From contig NZ_AUMA01000008.1 in assembly GCF_000422565.1 (NCBI RefSeq), forward strand, positions 62,001-126,000: a stretch of DNA of 64,000 bases. Direction: 5' to 3'. The translations under genes were made by a program, and so were the position numbers. This DNA comes from Desulfovibrio aminophilus DSM 12254. GTDB taxonomy: Bacteria > Desulfobacterota > Desulfovibrionia > Desulfovibrionales > Desulfovibrionaceae. Below, in pieces: positions 53,203-61,669 of this stretch. Position 1 is the first letter of the stretch. Every line of letters starts with the position of its first letter. The notes below the pieces were generated by a model. It was not told the origin of the DNA. It worked only from the letters and a program-made list of their open reading frames with translations, and searched no databases.

Positions 53203-54294
53203 GTGAGAAAACTGTTCGCCGTCGCGTTGCTCGTCGTGTCCTGCTGGGGCGTTCCGGCCTGGGCCCAGGGGGTCTCGGTGACCGCCTCCTCCACGGCCTC
53301 CTCCCTGTTCATGGGTTTCAGCCCTGACAATCTCCTGGATGGCGATCCGATCACGGCCTGGGCCGAGGGCGGCGAGGGTCCGGGCCTGGGCGAGTGGGTG
53401 GAGTTCACCTTTCCCGAGACCGTGAGCATGCGACGGATGCGCCTGCGCAACGGTGTGCAGGATCCCACTTGGTTCGAGAAGTACAATCGGGTCAAGACCC
53501 TGGAGCTGGTTTTCCCGGACGGCGCGCGGCGGCGGGTGGAGCTGGCCGATTCCCGCGACGAACAGGTGGTGGACCTGGGCGGGGCGCGCGGGTCATGGCT
53601 GCGTCTGGTTATCGTGGACGTCTACAAGTGTTCGGTTTTCTTCAACGCCAAGACCACCTGCCTGAGCGAGGTGGTCGTCGAGACCTCCGCCGCGGAGACG
53701 CAGGCCGAGGGACCGGCGACGGCGGCCCTGGCCCAGGCCCTGGAGAAGGGCCCGGAGACTCCGGCCAGGCCCGCCGCCAAGGGTGCGCCCAAGGATGCGG
53801 CCAAGACCGGGCACGGAGCCGGAGCCGCCGTGCTCACGACGGAGCCCGCGCCCGCGCCGGCGCGGGGCAAGCCCAGCGGCGACCGCGACGGCGCGGAGCT
53901 GATGGCGGAATTCCAGCGCGGCGGCGACGCCGTGGGCGTGATCCGGGAGTATTATCGCCGCCTGATCACCTTGGACGACTCCTTTCCCCAGGTCTTCGCC
54001 CGTCAGGTGCGCGACCAGGAGGCCTTCGTCTTCGAGATGTTCCGAGAGTTCCAGCGCAAGCGCAAGACCTTCGAGAAGTTCCGCAACGCCTTGCTGGACA
54101 TGGACAAGCTGTCCATGAAGTTCCAGACCATCGATCCGGACCGGGTACGGGTCGAGGTCAGCGGCACGTATACCATCTTCGTGGCCGACACCTACGAGGA
54201 CGTGCCCGAGAACACCCTCTTCATACTCCTGCGCGAGGACGGCCGCTGGCGTATCCTGGAGCGCCAGGACGGAGCGGTGGATCCCAAGAAATGA
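53203..54294 (+). CDS. Exported discoidin-like protein with C-terminal NTF2-like region
   Basis: A 363-residue protein starting at GTG (53203) with GGAGGAGAGGGA upstream. Signal peptide MRKLFAVALLVVSCWGVPAWA. Residues 25-165 look like a discoidin/F5-8C-type jelly roll (SLFMGFSPDNLLDGDPITAWAEGGEGPGLGEWVEFTF...MRLRNGV), then a low-complexity Pro/Ala linker, then about 230-363 a helical and beta region with MAEFQRGGDAVGVIREYYRRL...VEVSGTYTIF...LREDGRWRILERQDG, which has the look of an NTF2/SnoaL-like fold. The ligand is unknown. It ends at a strong terminator. Confidence 0.7.
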   Translation: MRKLFAVALLVVSCWGVPAWAQGVSVTASSTASSLFMGFSPDNLLDGDPITAWAEGGEGPGLGEWVEFTFPETVSMRRMRLRNGVQDPTWFEKYNRVKTLELVFPDGARRRVELADSRDEQVVDLGGARGSWLRLVIVDVYKCSVFFNAKTTCLSEVVVETSAAETQAEGPATAALAQALEKGPETPARPAAKGAPKDAAKTGHGAGAAVLTTEPAPAPARGKPSGDRDGAELMAEFQRGGDAVGVIREYYRRLITLDDSFPQVFARQVRDQEAFVFEMFREFQRKRKTFEKFRNALLDMDKLSMKFQTIDPDRVRVEVSGTYTIFVADTYEDVPENTLFILLREDGRWRILERQDGAVDPKK

Positions 54295-54295
54295 A

Positions 54296-54327
54296 AGACG
54301 GCCCGGATGACCGGGCCGTCTTTTTTT
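54296..54327 (+). terminator. Intrinsic terminator after the discoidin-like gene
   Basis: AGACGGCCCGG (54296-54306), loop ATGA, CCGGGCCGTCT (54311-54321), then TTTTTT. Confidence 0.92.
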
Positions 54328-54354
54328 CGTCTGTTCGAGAGTCGGATGGCGGGA

Positions 54355-55164
54355 CTACTTGCCGCCCTTGCCTCCACCGCCTCCGCCGCCGTTGCCACCA
54401 CCTCCGCCGTTACCGCCTCCGTTGCCTCCGCCGTTGCCCTTGCCTCCGCCCTTGCCTCCGCCGTTGCCCTTGCCCTTGCCGGAGTTGCCGGAGGACGAGG
54501 AGCCGTTCGCCTTGCCCGAGGCGTGGGCCAGCCCCACGGCCTTGGAACCCTTGGCCTGCTCCACGGTCATCTGCTCGACCTCGGCGGTCTTCATGCTGCG
54601 GGTGGTCTGGCCGAGGGCCAGGCCCAGGGACGCCTGGGTGCGGGTGCGCTCACGGGTGGCGACTTGGGCGGCCTTGCCCAGGCCCAGGGTGCTGGGGTGC
54701 ACTCCCAGCTCATGGGCGATTTGGCCCCAGCCCATGCCCGCCGCGCGCATTCCGGCGATGTCGGCGGCGGACACCGATCCCACGGCCGCCGCGGCCGCCT
54801 CGGCCTTGGCTTCGGCCTCGGCCACGGCCTGCTCGGCGGCGGCCACGGCCGCCGGATCGGCGGTGGGATCGGCCTGGATGGCGGCCAGGGCCTGCTGCGC
54901 CGAGGCCAGATCGGCCAGGGCCTGTTCGGCGGCCAGATCGGCCTTGGCGGCCGCGGCCTCGGCCAAGGCTTCGGCCTTGGCGGCCTGGGCCGGGTTGCTG
55001 AAGGCCGGGGCGGTGTCGCCCGTGGCCGACGTGTCGGCGGTCGTGGCGGAATCTCCCGTGGCGGTCGTATCGCCAGTGGTCGTGTCCTGCGCCCGGGCCG
55101 ACAGCGGCGTGAGCAGCAGGGCCAGGGTCAGGGCGATCCCAAGCATCTTTATTCCACTGTTCAT
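54355..55164 (-). CDS. Secreted low-complexity protein: Ala-rich helix and Gly-rich tail
   Basis: A 269-residue protein with a signal peptide (MNSGIKMLGIALTLALLLTPLSARA). After it come T/D/G/A-rich repeats (TTGDTTATGDSATTADTSATGD), an Ala/Glu/Lys coiled-coil-like segment (about residues 58-130), a short helix-turn-helix-like motif (SAADIAGMRAAGMGWGQIAHELGVHPSTLGLG), and a C-terminal tail of GGGN/GGGK repeats (about 225-269). The cellular role is unknown; the composition suggests an adhesive, matrix or surface protein. It is the last gene of the sigma-led operon at 58147. Confidence 0.7.
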   Translation of the reverse strand: MNSGIKMLGIALTLALLLTPLSARAQDTTTGDTTATGDSATTADTSATGDTAPAFSNPAQAAKAEALAEAAAAKADLAAEQALADLASAQQALAAIQADPTADPAAVAAAEQAVAEAEAKAEAAAAAVGSVSAADIAGMRAAGMGWGQIAHELGVHPSTLGLGKAAQVATRERTRTQASLGLALGQTTRSMKTAEVEQMTVEQAKGSKAVGLAHASGKANGSSSSGNSGKGKGNGGGKGGGKGNGGGNGGGNGGGGGNGGGGGGGKGGK

Positions 55165-55188
55165 GTCTGTATCCTCCGGTCCGCCTGT

Positions 55189-56169
55189 TCAGCGGACCTG
55201 GGTCACGAAGTTGACGGATTGCCGCACACGCCAGGTCTTGCCCCCGGCCGCGACCTTTTCAGCCGAGCCGAACCAGCTCAGAGGCAGCCGCCCGGCGTCC
55301 AGCCCGTCTCCGGCGGCGAGGAGCTCCTTCCGTACGGCCTGGGCCCGGGCCTTGGCCAGGGCGGGTTTGCCTTCGGCGTAGGTCACGATGTGCAGCACGA
55401 TGTCGCGGCGGTTGGAGAGCATGGCCGCGAGCATCTCCAGGGAGGGCAGGCTGTCGGCGCTCACCCGGCCCTTGGAGTCGAACTCGACGGCCTTGATGGT
55501 CGTCCGCCGTTGTCCCACGTACACGTTGCGGTATTCGAAACCGCCCCTGGCGTTGAGCCGGTCCGTGGCCGCCAGGGCCATCCCGCCTTCGGGATGGAGG
55601 TCCAGGAACGTCTTCCAGGCGCGCCGGGCCTCGTCCGTGCGATGCATTTCATCCAGGGCCAGAGCCCGGTCGTAGAGGGCTTCGGGCTGTTCGGGAGCCA
55701 GACGCAGCACCTTGTCGTATTGCGCGGCGGCTTCGGCCCATTGCCCGCGGTCCAGGAGGTTGTGGGCCAGGTAGAGGTTGGCCGCCAGGTGCTTGGGCTC
55801 CAGACGGAGAGCTTGCTCGTACTGGCTCCGCTCCCGGTCCTGGTCGCCCAGGGCCCAGTAGCCCACGCCGAGCCAGAAGTGTGCGTCGGCGTCGCCGGGA
55901 TCCTGGCGCACGGCCTGCTCCAGGGAGGACACGGCCTCACCGGGCTCGTTCAGGGCCAGGTGGTAGCGCCCCAGCCAATAAGCGGTCCCCGGCTCCCCGG
56001 GGTGCTCCCGGAGTTCCCTGTCGAACTCCGCGATGCCCTCCTTGTACTTGCCCTGGTTCATGTACCAGGGGCCCCGGACCTGGGCGTTGTAGGTCTGTCG
56101 CATGGTCGCGCAGCCCGTCATGGCGAGCGTCGCGGCCAGGGCCACCATGATGACCGTCTTCTTGTTCAT
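55189..56169 (-). CDS. TPR-repeat lipoprotein with OmpA-like C-terminal segment
   Basis: A 326-residue protein with lipobox LAMTGCA (Cys20). TPR-type repeats run through residues about 35-200 (NQGKYKEGIAEFDRELREHPGEPGTAYWLGRY... AAQYDKVLRLAPEQPEALYDRAL). The C-terminus (VEFDSKGRVSADSLPSLEMLAAMLSNRRDIVLHIVTYAEGKPALAKARAQAVRKEL) resembles the OmpA peptidoglycan-binding fold. It may scaffold an envelope complex. It follows the preceding gene by 89 bp and precedes the glycine-rich gene by 24 bp. Confidence 0.8.
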   Translation of the reverse strand: MNKKTVIMVALAATLAMTGCATMRQTYNAQVRGPWYMNQGKYKEGIAEFDRELREHPGEPGTAYWLGRYHLALNEPGEAVSSLEQAVRQDPGDADAHFWLGVGYWALGDQDRERSQYEQALRLEPKHLAANLYLAHNLLDRGQWAEAAAQYDKVLRLAPEQPEALYDRALALDEMHRTDEARRAWKTFLDLHPEGGMALAATDRLNARGGFEYRNVYVGQRRTTIKAVEFDSKGRVSADSLPSLEMLAAMLSNRRDIVLHIVTYAEGKPALAKARAQAVRKELLAAGDGLDAGRLPLSWFGSAEKVAAGGKTWRVRQSVNFVTQVR

Positions 56170-56258
56170 GAACCGGCTCCAGAGATCGTGTTTCCGGAAA
56201 CGAGGCGCCTCATGTCCCGATATACGCGGCGTCCTCGGACAGGGTCACAGGCTGAACG

Positions 56259-57026
56259 TCATTTTGCCGAAGATCGCGGGGAAGTTCCCAAGTCGCGAAT
56301 GGTTAAATTCAGACGGACCGCGGCCTCACGCAGGCCTCCGCCGTCGCGCAGGGTTTCCAGGGCCGCCTCGCGCACGGTCTGGGGCGGTGTCCCCCGTTTC
56401 AGGGCGGACGCCGCCAGGCGGGGAAACTGGAGCCATTCCGGAGCCAGCCCCCCGCGCTCCAGGCCCGCGTCGGCAACGGTCCGGGCGTCCTCCGGCGGCA
56501 GCCCGGCCCGAGCCAGGAAGGCCATGAGCCGCGCCGACTGGGAGAATTGCTCCGGGGATGCCTGTGGATGGCGCTGAGCCAGCCCGCGCAACTCCTCCCG
56601 CGCAAGTCCGGCGGCCAGGGCCTCGGCCAGTCCGGCCAGGGCCTCGGCGGGCGGCGCGGCCTCGTCGGGGATGTTCGGCAGGGCGCGGGCGAAGAGAAGG
56701 TCGTCCAGACGGCGTTCCAGGGCCGCCCGCAGAACCTCCGGCCGCACGGACTTGGCCAGGCCCTCGTCCAGCTTGTCGGCCAGGAGTCCCGGCGGCAGGC
56801 CCGCATCACAGGCCCGGACCAGGGGCGCGAGGATGGCCTCGCCCTCGGACGGGGTCGCCTGTCCCTTGGCCACGGCGGTGAGCACCCGGGCCACGCTGTC
56901 CTCGGGGGCTCCGCAGGCCAGGGCCCGGCGCGCGGCCTCGTTCGCGGAATCCTGGGCCAGGACCGGGGCGCAGCCCAACCAAAGGAGGGCCGCCAGGGCC
57001 GGCAACAGACTAAATGTTCTGTTCAT
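56259..57026 (-). CDS. Exported helical protein of unknown function
   Basis: A 255-residue protein with a signal peptide (MNRTFSLLPALAALLWLGCAPVLA; Cys19 in WLGCAP could be a lipobox but is imperfect). The rest is alpha-helical with repeated Ala/Leu/Arg-rich blocks such as PPGLLADKLDEGLAKSVRPEVLRAALERRLDDL and REELRGLAQRHPQ. No family recognised. It overlaps the CBM48 gene by 17 bp, so it is part of the sigma-led operon. Confidence 0.7.
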   Translation of the reverse strand: MNRTFSLLPALAALLWLGCAPVLAQDSANEAARRALACGAPEDSVARVLTAVAKGQATPSEGEAILAPLVRACDAGLPPGLLADKLDEGLAKSVRPEVLRAALERRLDDLLFARALPNIPDEAAPPAEALAGLAEALAAGLAREELRGLAQRHPQASPEQFSQSARLMAFLARAGLPPEDARTVADAGLERGGLAPEWLQFPRLAASALKRGTPPQTVREAALETLRDGGGLREAAVRLNLTIRDLGTSPRSSAK

Positions 57027-57603
57027 GGCCGTTCGCCAGGAAAAGGACGGAGTTGCGGTTGCCGAAGCCGTCGTCCGTGGTCATGGACGAGGCCGGGTCG
57101 GGCACGGCCTGTCGCCCGTCGGCCAGGAAGACGTACTCGTGACTGCCCGGGGGAAGTTGCGTCTTCAGTATCCAGGCCCGTTCCCGTTCGGAATAGCGCA
57201 TCTCGAATCCCGTCGGATTCCAGCGGTTGAAGGAGCCGATGACCGCCACGGTGCGGGCCCGGCCGTCGGGATCGGGCAGGAGGAAGGTCACGGGGAGCAG
57301 GCCGGAGGCGGTTTCCGTCACCGTGTCGGGGCGCAGGGCGCCCCGCAGGGCCGGCAGGACCAGAAGGAGCAGCAGGCAGGCGGCCGCCGCGAGGCGCAGG
57401 GGCGTGACGGTCAGCGGATGCGGGGTGCGTGCCCATATCCAGGCCCGCTGCCGGAAAGAGGGCCGCTTGGGCGCGATCCCGCGCAACACCCCGGCCGCGA
57501 AGCCGACGGGCGGTTCCTCCATCGGCAGGTCGCGCATGGCCCGCGTCAGGGCCGCGTCCAGGATTTCAGACGATGCAGTGGTCTTCAGCTCGGCGTCAGG
57601 CAT
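57010..57603 (-). CDS. Membrane protein with CBM48 (glycogen-binding-like) domain, anti-sigma-like position
   Basis: A 197-residue protein. Residues 1-70 are soluble and cytoplasmic-looking, residues about 71-90 form one membrane helix (LRLAAAACLLLLLVLPAL), and residues about 105-190 form a CBM48/AMPK-type early-set domain (VTFLLPDPDGRARTVAVIGSFNRWNPTGFEM...WILKTQLPPGSHEYVFLADGRQAVPDPAS). Its N-terminus overlaps the ECF sigma gene by 8 bp, the classical position of an anti-sigma factor, but no zinc-finger motif is present. It may hold the sigma factor and sense a sugar polymer outside. Confidence 0.8.
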   Translation of the reverse strand: MPDAELKTTASSEILDAALTRAMRDLPMEEPPVGFAAGVLRGIAPKRPSFRQRAWIWARTPHPLTVTPLRLAAAACLLLLLVLPALRGALRPDTVTETASGLLPVTFLLPDPDGRARTVAVIGSFNRWNPTGFEMRYSERERAWILKTQLPPGSHEYVFLADGRQAVPDPASSMTTDDGFGNRNSVLFLANGHEQNI

Positions 57604-58147
57604 GACCGTCCACCTCCAGGGTCCGCCGCAGGCGCTCCAGGCCTCGGCTCACCCGCATCTTCGCGGCGCTCAGGGAAATGCCCAGGATTTGGGCCACCTC
57701 CTTGAGCGGCAGTTCCTCACGGTAATACAGCACCAGCGCCTCGTGCTGCTCCAGAGGCAGCGCCTCCAGGGCCCGGCCCACCCTCCGGAGGTCGAGCAGG
57801 GCGGCCAGTTCGTCCTGCTGGGTTCCGCCGTCGCCGCAGACCGTCACCGAATCCAGGGTCTCCGGCTCGGCCTCCAGGTGGCCGCGCGAGGCCCGCAGCC
57901 AATCCCGGGCGCGGTTCAGGCCGATGGCGTAAAGCCAGGAGAAGAAGCGCGCTCCGGGGCGGAAGCGCTCCAGGTTCTCGTAGGCCCGGATGAAGGTGTC
58001 CTGGGCCAGGTCGGCGGCCGTGTCGGCCGATTTCACGGCGCGCAGCATGAGGTTGTAGACCGGGCGCTGGTAGCGGGTCACGAGCAGCCCGAAGGCCGCC
58101 GTGTTCCCGGCCAGCGTCTCCCGGATCAGGTCGTTGTCGTCGTCCAT
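57596..58147 (-). CDS. ECF-type RNA polymerase sigma factor
   Basis: A 183-residue sigma-70 family factor. Region 2: FGLLVTRYQRPVYNLMLRAVKSADTAADLAQDTFIRAYENLERFRPGARFFSWLYAIGLNRARDWLR. Region 4: VGRALEALPLEQHEALVLYYREELPLKEVAQILGISLSAAKMRVSRGLERLRR. The start at 58147 is the family start. It heads an operon of five genes on the minus strand that are all envelope-related, which are its likely targets. Confidence 0.93.
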   Translation of the reverse strand: MDDDNDLIRETLAGNTAAFGLLVTRYQRPVYNLMLRAVKSADTAADLAQDTFIRAYENLERFRPGARFFSWLYAIGLNRARDWLRASRGHLEAEPETLDSVTVCGDGGTQQDELAALLDLRRVGRALEALPLEQHEALVLYYREELPLKEVAQILGISLSAAKMRVSRGLERLRRTLEVDGHA

Positions 58148-58328
58148 GTTCCCCGGCGTTCCGTCATCCCCTGGGCGTCGTGGAGGCTCACGCGCGGGCC
58201 CCCTCACACCATATACGCTCGGGAAGAGGGAAAAGTCACCGACGCCCGCCGCATTCGCCGCGATCCAGCCCGGCCTACCCTTGCCGCCGCTCCGGGCTTG
58301 GGCTAGGGTGCTTCCGGTCGGAGGAATC

Positions 58329-58850
58329 ATGCCAGCCGAAAACCCCGTATTGACGGCCATCAGGGAACGCCGGAGCATCCGCCGCTACAGCGGCGACCCC
58401 GTTTCCCGCGAGGAGATCGAGGCCATCCTGGAGGCCGGGCGCTGGGCCCCCAGCGGCCTGAATCACCAGGCCTGGCGTTTTCTCGTGCTGCGCCGCGACG
58501 ACCCGCGCCGGGCCGCCCTGGCCGGGCTGACCAAGTACGCCCACATCCTGGAGCGGGCCCAGGCCCTGATCTGCGTCTTCCTGGCCCGGTCGGAGATGTA
58601 CAATCCCATGAAGGACCACCAAGGCGCGGGGGCCTGCCTCCAGAACATGCTCCTGGCCGCCCATTCCCTGGGGCTGGGCGCGGTCTGGATCGGCGAGATC
58701 GTGAACCAGGAGCCGCGCGTCACCGAGGCCCTGGGCCTGGACCCCGCGGACCTTGAAATGCAGGCCGTCGTGGCCCTGGGCCATCCGGACCAGAAAGGCT
58801 CGGCCGACCGCAAGCCCCTTTCCGCCCTGCTTTTGGAGGATATTTCGTGA
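58329..58850 (+). CDS. Nitroreductase family protein
   Basis: A 173-residue FMN protein: RRSIRRYSGDPVSREEIEAILEAGRWAPSGLNHQAWRFLV is the nitroreductase N-terminal FMN-binding block, and QNMLLAAHSLGLGAVWIGE the C-terminal one. The substrate is unknown. The start at 58329 has GGAGGAATC upstream. Its stop overlaps the start of the next gene (GTGA). Confidence 0.9.
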   Translation: MPAENPVLTAIRERRSIRRYSGDPVSREEIEAILEAGRWAPSGLNHQAWRFLVLRRDDPRRAALAGLTKYAHILERAQALICVFLARSEMYNPMKDHQGAGACLQNMLLAAHSLGLGAVWIGEIVNQEPRVTEALGLDPADLEMQAVVALGHPDQKGSADRKPLSALLLEDIS

Positions 58851-59476
58851 CCGACATCCGCGTCTTTCCCCTTGGCATGCTCCAGACCAACTGCTACCTG
58901 CTGGCCCGCGACGGCCGCGCCGTGGCCGTGGACCCGGGCGGCGACCCCGGCCCCCTGCTGGAGTTCCTCAAGGACCGGAACCTCGTGCTGGAGCGCATCC
59001 TGAACACGCACCTGCACTTCGACCACATCGCGGGCAACGCGGCCCTGTCCCGGGCCACGGGCGCGCCGATCCTGGCCCCGGAGGCGGATCGCTTTCTGTT
59101 GGAGACCGAATTGGGCCGAGGCGGCGTCATGGGCCTGCCGCTGGTCGAGGATTTCATCTTCGCCGACCTGCCCTTGGGCGAGACCATGTTCCTGGACCTG
59201 CCGTGCCTGATCCTGCCCACCCCCGGGCACACCCCCGGCAGTGTGACCCTGCATTTCCCCGGCCTGGCGGCCGCCTTCGTGGGCGACCTCATCTTCCAGC
59301 GCTCCGTGGGCCGCACCGATTTTCCCGGCGGGGACATGAAGATCCTTCAGGAGTCCATCCAGGCCAGGATATTCACCCTGCCGCCGGCCACCGCGCTCTA
59401 TCCCGGCCACGGCCCGGCCACCACCGCCGGGGACGAGAAAACCCACAACCCCTTCTTTGGGGCCATGACCTACTAG
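58847..59476 (+). CDS. Metallo-beta-lactamase fold hydrolase (glyoxalase II-like)
   Basis: A 209-residue protein starting at GTG (58847). Metal-binding motif THLHFDHIAGN, downstream LPTPGHTPGSV and VGDLIFQRSVGRTDFPGGD, and the last His in PGHGPATTAGDE form the usual two-metal set. Likely a thioester or glutathione-type hydrolase; the exact substrate is unknown. Confidence 0.92.
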   Translation: MTDIRVFPLGMLQTNCYLLARDGRAVAVDPGGDPGPLLEFLKDRNLVLERILNTHLHFDHIAGNAALSRATGAPILAPEADRFLLETELGRGGVMGLPLVEDFIFADLPLGETMFLDLPCLILPTPGHTPGSVTLHFPGLAAAFVGDLIFQRSVGRTDFPGGDMKILQESIQARIFTLPPATALYPGHGPATTAGDEKTHNPFFGAMTY

Positions 59477-59486
59477 GGAGCCCAAC

Positions 59487-60110
59487 ATGGACGAACTCGG
59501 ACCCAAGGCGGCGGTCTTTTCCTGCACGCACAAGGCCCAGGGCAACAGCAACGACGCCGCGCACCTCTTCGTGCGCGGGGTGGAGGCCGCCGGCGGTCAG
59601 GCCGACACCATCTACCTGCGCAAGATCAAGATCCTGCCCTGCACGGCCTGCGGCATCTGCGAGAAGGATCCGGAAAGCCCCTGCATCCTGGCCGAGAAGG
59701 ACTACGCGGCCGAGATGTTCGACCTGCTCATGACCGCGCCGTTCGCGTTCTTCTCCTCGCCCATCTACTTTTATCATCTGCCCTCGATCTTCAAGACCTG
59801 GATCGATCGCAGCCAGCAGGTCTGGGCCGCCAAGCACAAGGGCGACCCCAAGGTGGTGGGCCTGCCCCGGCGTCCGGCCTATGTCTGCCTTCTGGCGGGC
59901 CGCAGGGAGGGCGAGAAGCTCTTCGACGGCGCGCTCCTCACGTTGAAGTACTTCCTGGACAGCTTCAACCTGGAGATCCGCGATCCCATGACCCTCAAGG
60001 GCGTGGACAAGGTGGGCGACCTGGAGAAGGACGAGGCGGCCACGGAGGCGCTCTTCAACCTCGGCAAGACCGCCTGGGAGCGCTACGCCGCCGAGGCCAA
60101 GAAGGACTAG
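59487..60110 (+). CDS. Flavodoxin-fold FMN reductase-like protein
   Basis: A 207-residue protein with a flavodoxin fold: AAVFSCTHKAQGNSNDAA phosphate loop and FFSSPIYFYHLPSIFKTWIDRS. A C-x2-C-x2-C cysteine stretch (LPCTACGICEKD) lies where iron-sulfur flavoproteins bind a cluster, so an Fe-S flavoprotein is possible. It follows the MBL gene by 10 bp. Confidence 0.85.
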   Translation: MDELGPKAAVFSCTHKAQGNSNDAAHLFVRGVEAAGGQADTIYLRKIKILPCTACGICEKDPESPCILAEKDYAAEMFDLLMTAPFAFFSSPIYFYHLPSIFKTWIDRSQQVWAAKHKGDPKVVGLPRRPAYVCLLAGRREGEKLFDGALLTLKYFLDSFNLEIRDPMTLKGVDKVGDLEKDEAATEALFNLGKTAWERYAAEAKKD

Positions 60111-60112
60111 CC

Positions 60113-60829
60113 GTGTTCGAGCGGCTGCGGCGGAGCCTGTCCGCCCTGGGCCTGCTGGAATCCCGCTGCCCGGCCTGCGGCCTGCTCCAGGACGGGCCCG
60201 CCCGGCTCTGCCCGGTCTGCGCCGAACGCCTCGCGCCGCGCCGGGGCGGATACTGCCCCGGCTGCGGGGCCCTGGCCCAGGATCCGGGGCTGCCGCCGTT
60301 GCTCTGCCTTCAGTGTTCGGCCGAGCCCCGGCCCTGGGACCGGCTGTATTTTCACGGGCCCTACGAGGGGTTGTTGCGCGACCTGATTCTGCGCTACAAA
60401 TTCGCCCGCTCCCTAGGCCTGGGACGACTGCTCCAGGAACTGGCCCTGAACGCCTTCCGGCCCGGACGGGAGCCCCTGCCCGAGGTGCTGGTCCCCGTGC
60501 CGCTGCATCCGTGGCGGCTGCTCTGGCGTGGCTACAACCAGAGCCTGGAGCTGGCCCGGCTGCTCTCCCGCCGCGCGGGCGTGCCCCTGGCCGCACGGGC
60601 CCTGCGCCGGGTGCGGCGGACCACGCCGCAGACCCGAGTGCCCGGCCATCGTCGACGCGAGAACATCCGCGACGCCTTCGTCGCCGATCCGGCCCAGGTG
60701 GGAGGGCGGCGGGTGCTCCTGGTGGACGACGTGCTGACCACCGGCGCGACCCTGGAGGAGGGGGCCCGGACCCTGAAGCGCGCCGGGGCGGCGCGGGTCG
60801 AGGTTCTGGTGCTAGCCAAGACGCCGTAA
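60113..60829 (+). CDS. comF: ComF-family phosphoribosyltransferase-like protein
   Basis: A 238-residue protein starting at GTG, two bases after the previous stop. The N-terminus has zinc-binding CxxC pairs (CPACG, CPVC, CPGCG, CLQC), and the C-terminal PRPP site is VLLVDDVLTTGATLEEG. ComF proteins in many bacteria take part in DNA uptake or purine salvage-like chemistry; the exact role is unsettled. The terminator stem begins inside the last codons. Confidence 0.92.
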   Translation: MFERLRRSLSALGLLESRCPACGLLQDGPARLCPVCAERLAPRRGGYCPGCGALAQDPGLPPLLCLQCSAEPRPWDRLYFHGPYEGLLRDLILRYKFARSLGLGRLLQELALNAFRPGREPLPEVLVPVPLHPWRLLWRGYNQSLELARLLSRRAGVPLAARALRRVRRTTPQTRVPGHRRRENIRDAFVADPAQVGGRRVLLVDDVLTTGATLEEGARTLKRAGAARVEVLVLAKTP

Positions 60830-60856
60830 GCAATATGGCGTCTTGATTGATTTTTT
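60818..60856 (+). terminator. Intrinsic terminator after comF
   Basis: AAGACGCC (60818-60825) within the comF end pairs with GGCGTCTT (60837-60844), followed by GATTGATTTTTT. Confidence 0.8.
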
Positions 60857-60894
60857 CCGCCCGGCCCTGGAATGAAAAAAATGTGTGCCGGGGC

Positions 60895-60922
60895 TTGACT
60901 TTCGCCCCCTGTTGCGGATAAT
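60895..60922 (+). promoter_or_regulatory. Promoter of rplU-rpmA
   Basis: TTGACT (60895-60900), a 16-bp spacer and GATAAT (60917-60922). It lies 32 bp before rplU. Confidence 0.7.
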
Positions 60923-60953
60923 TTGCCCCTTCTCGAACGATGGAGGATTACGC

Positions 60954-61265
60954 ATGTTCGCAATCATTGAAACCGGCGGGAAGCAGTTTCGCGTCGAGGA
61001 AGGCCTCGAGTTCAACGTGGAACTCCTGAACGTCGAATCCGGCTCCGAGCTGGCCATCGACAAGGTTCTGCTCGTGGACAAGTCCGGCGACACCAAGATC
61101 GGAACCCCTTACGTCGAGGGCGCCAAGGTGGCCTGCCAGGTGCTGGGCCATGGCCGCGGCGAGAAGATCATCGTCTTCCACAAGAAGAAGCGCAACGACT
61201 TTCACAAGAAGCAGGGCCACCGTCAGGACTTCACCCGCCTGAAGGTCACGTCCATCCAGGCTTAG
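60954..61265 (+). CDS. rplU: 50S ribosomal protein L21
   Basis: A 103-residue protein with the L21 start [17 protein letters not shown] and the [22 protein letters not shown] block. It binds 23S rRNA in the large subunit. GGAGG precedes the ATG. It is followed by rpmA after 13 bp, the usual order. Confidence 0.97.
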   Translation: MFAIIETGGKQFRVEEGLEFNVELLNVESGSELAIDKVLLVDKSGDTKIGTPYVEGAKVACQVLGHGRGEKIIVFHKKKRNDFHKKQGHRQDFTRLKVTSIQA

Positions 61266-61278
61266 CAGGAGGTCAGTC

Positions 61279-61548
61279 ATGGCTCACAAGAAAGCGGGCG
61301 GCAGCTCCAGGAACGGTCGCGACAGTCAGGGCCAGCGTCGGGGCGTGAAGCGCTTCGGCGGCCAGCAGGTTCTGGCCGGCAACATCCTGGTGCGCCAGCT
61401 CGGCACCAAGATCCACCCCGGCAAGAACGTCGGCGTCGGCAAGGACTGGACCCTGTTCGCCCTCATCGACGGCATGGTCAAGTACGAGAAGTACACCCGC
61501 AACAACAAGGTCAAGACCCGGGTTCACATCCTCCCGGCCGAGGCCTAG
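61279..61548 (+). CDS. rpmA: 50S ribosomal protein L27
   Basis: An 89-residue protein with N-terminal [28 protein letters not shown], the conserved tail near the peptidyl-transferase centre. The start directly gives the mature-like N-terminus without the processed leader of some Firmicutes. It ends before a very strong terminator. Confidence 0.97.
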   Translation: MAHKKAGGSSRNGRDSQGQRRGVKRFGGQQVLAGNILVRQLGTKIHPGKNVGVGKDWTLFALIDGMVKYEKYTRNNKVKTRVHILPAEA

Positions 61549-61568
61549 TCCCTTTTCGGCATCAGCGG

Positions 61569-61606
61569 GGCAGGGGACGCGCGCCGCGCGTCCCCTGCCT
61601 TTTTTT
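61569..61606 (+). terminator. Intrinsic terminator after rpmA
   Basis: GGCAGGGGACGCGC (61569-61582), loop GCC, GCGCGTCCCCTGCC (61586-61599): a perfect 14-bp stem followed by TTTTTTT. Confidence 0.95.
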
Positions 61607-61669
61607 GTCCCGGCGCGCGGATCGCGCCCCGGCGTTGCCCTCGGGCCCGGGGCAGGGTAGAGGTTCCCC

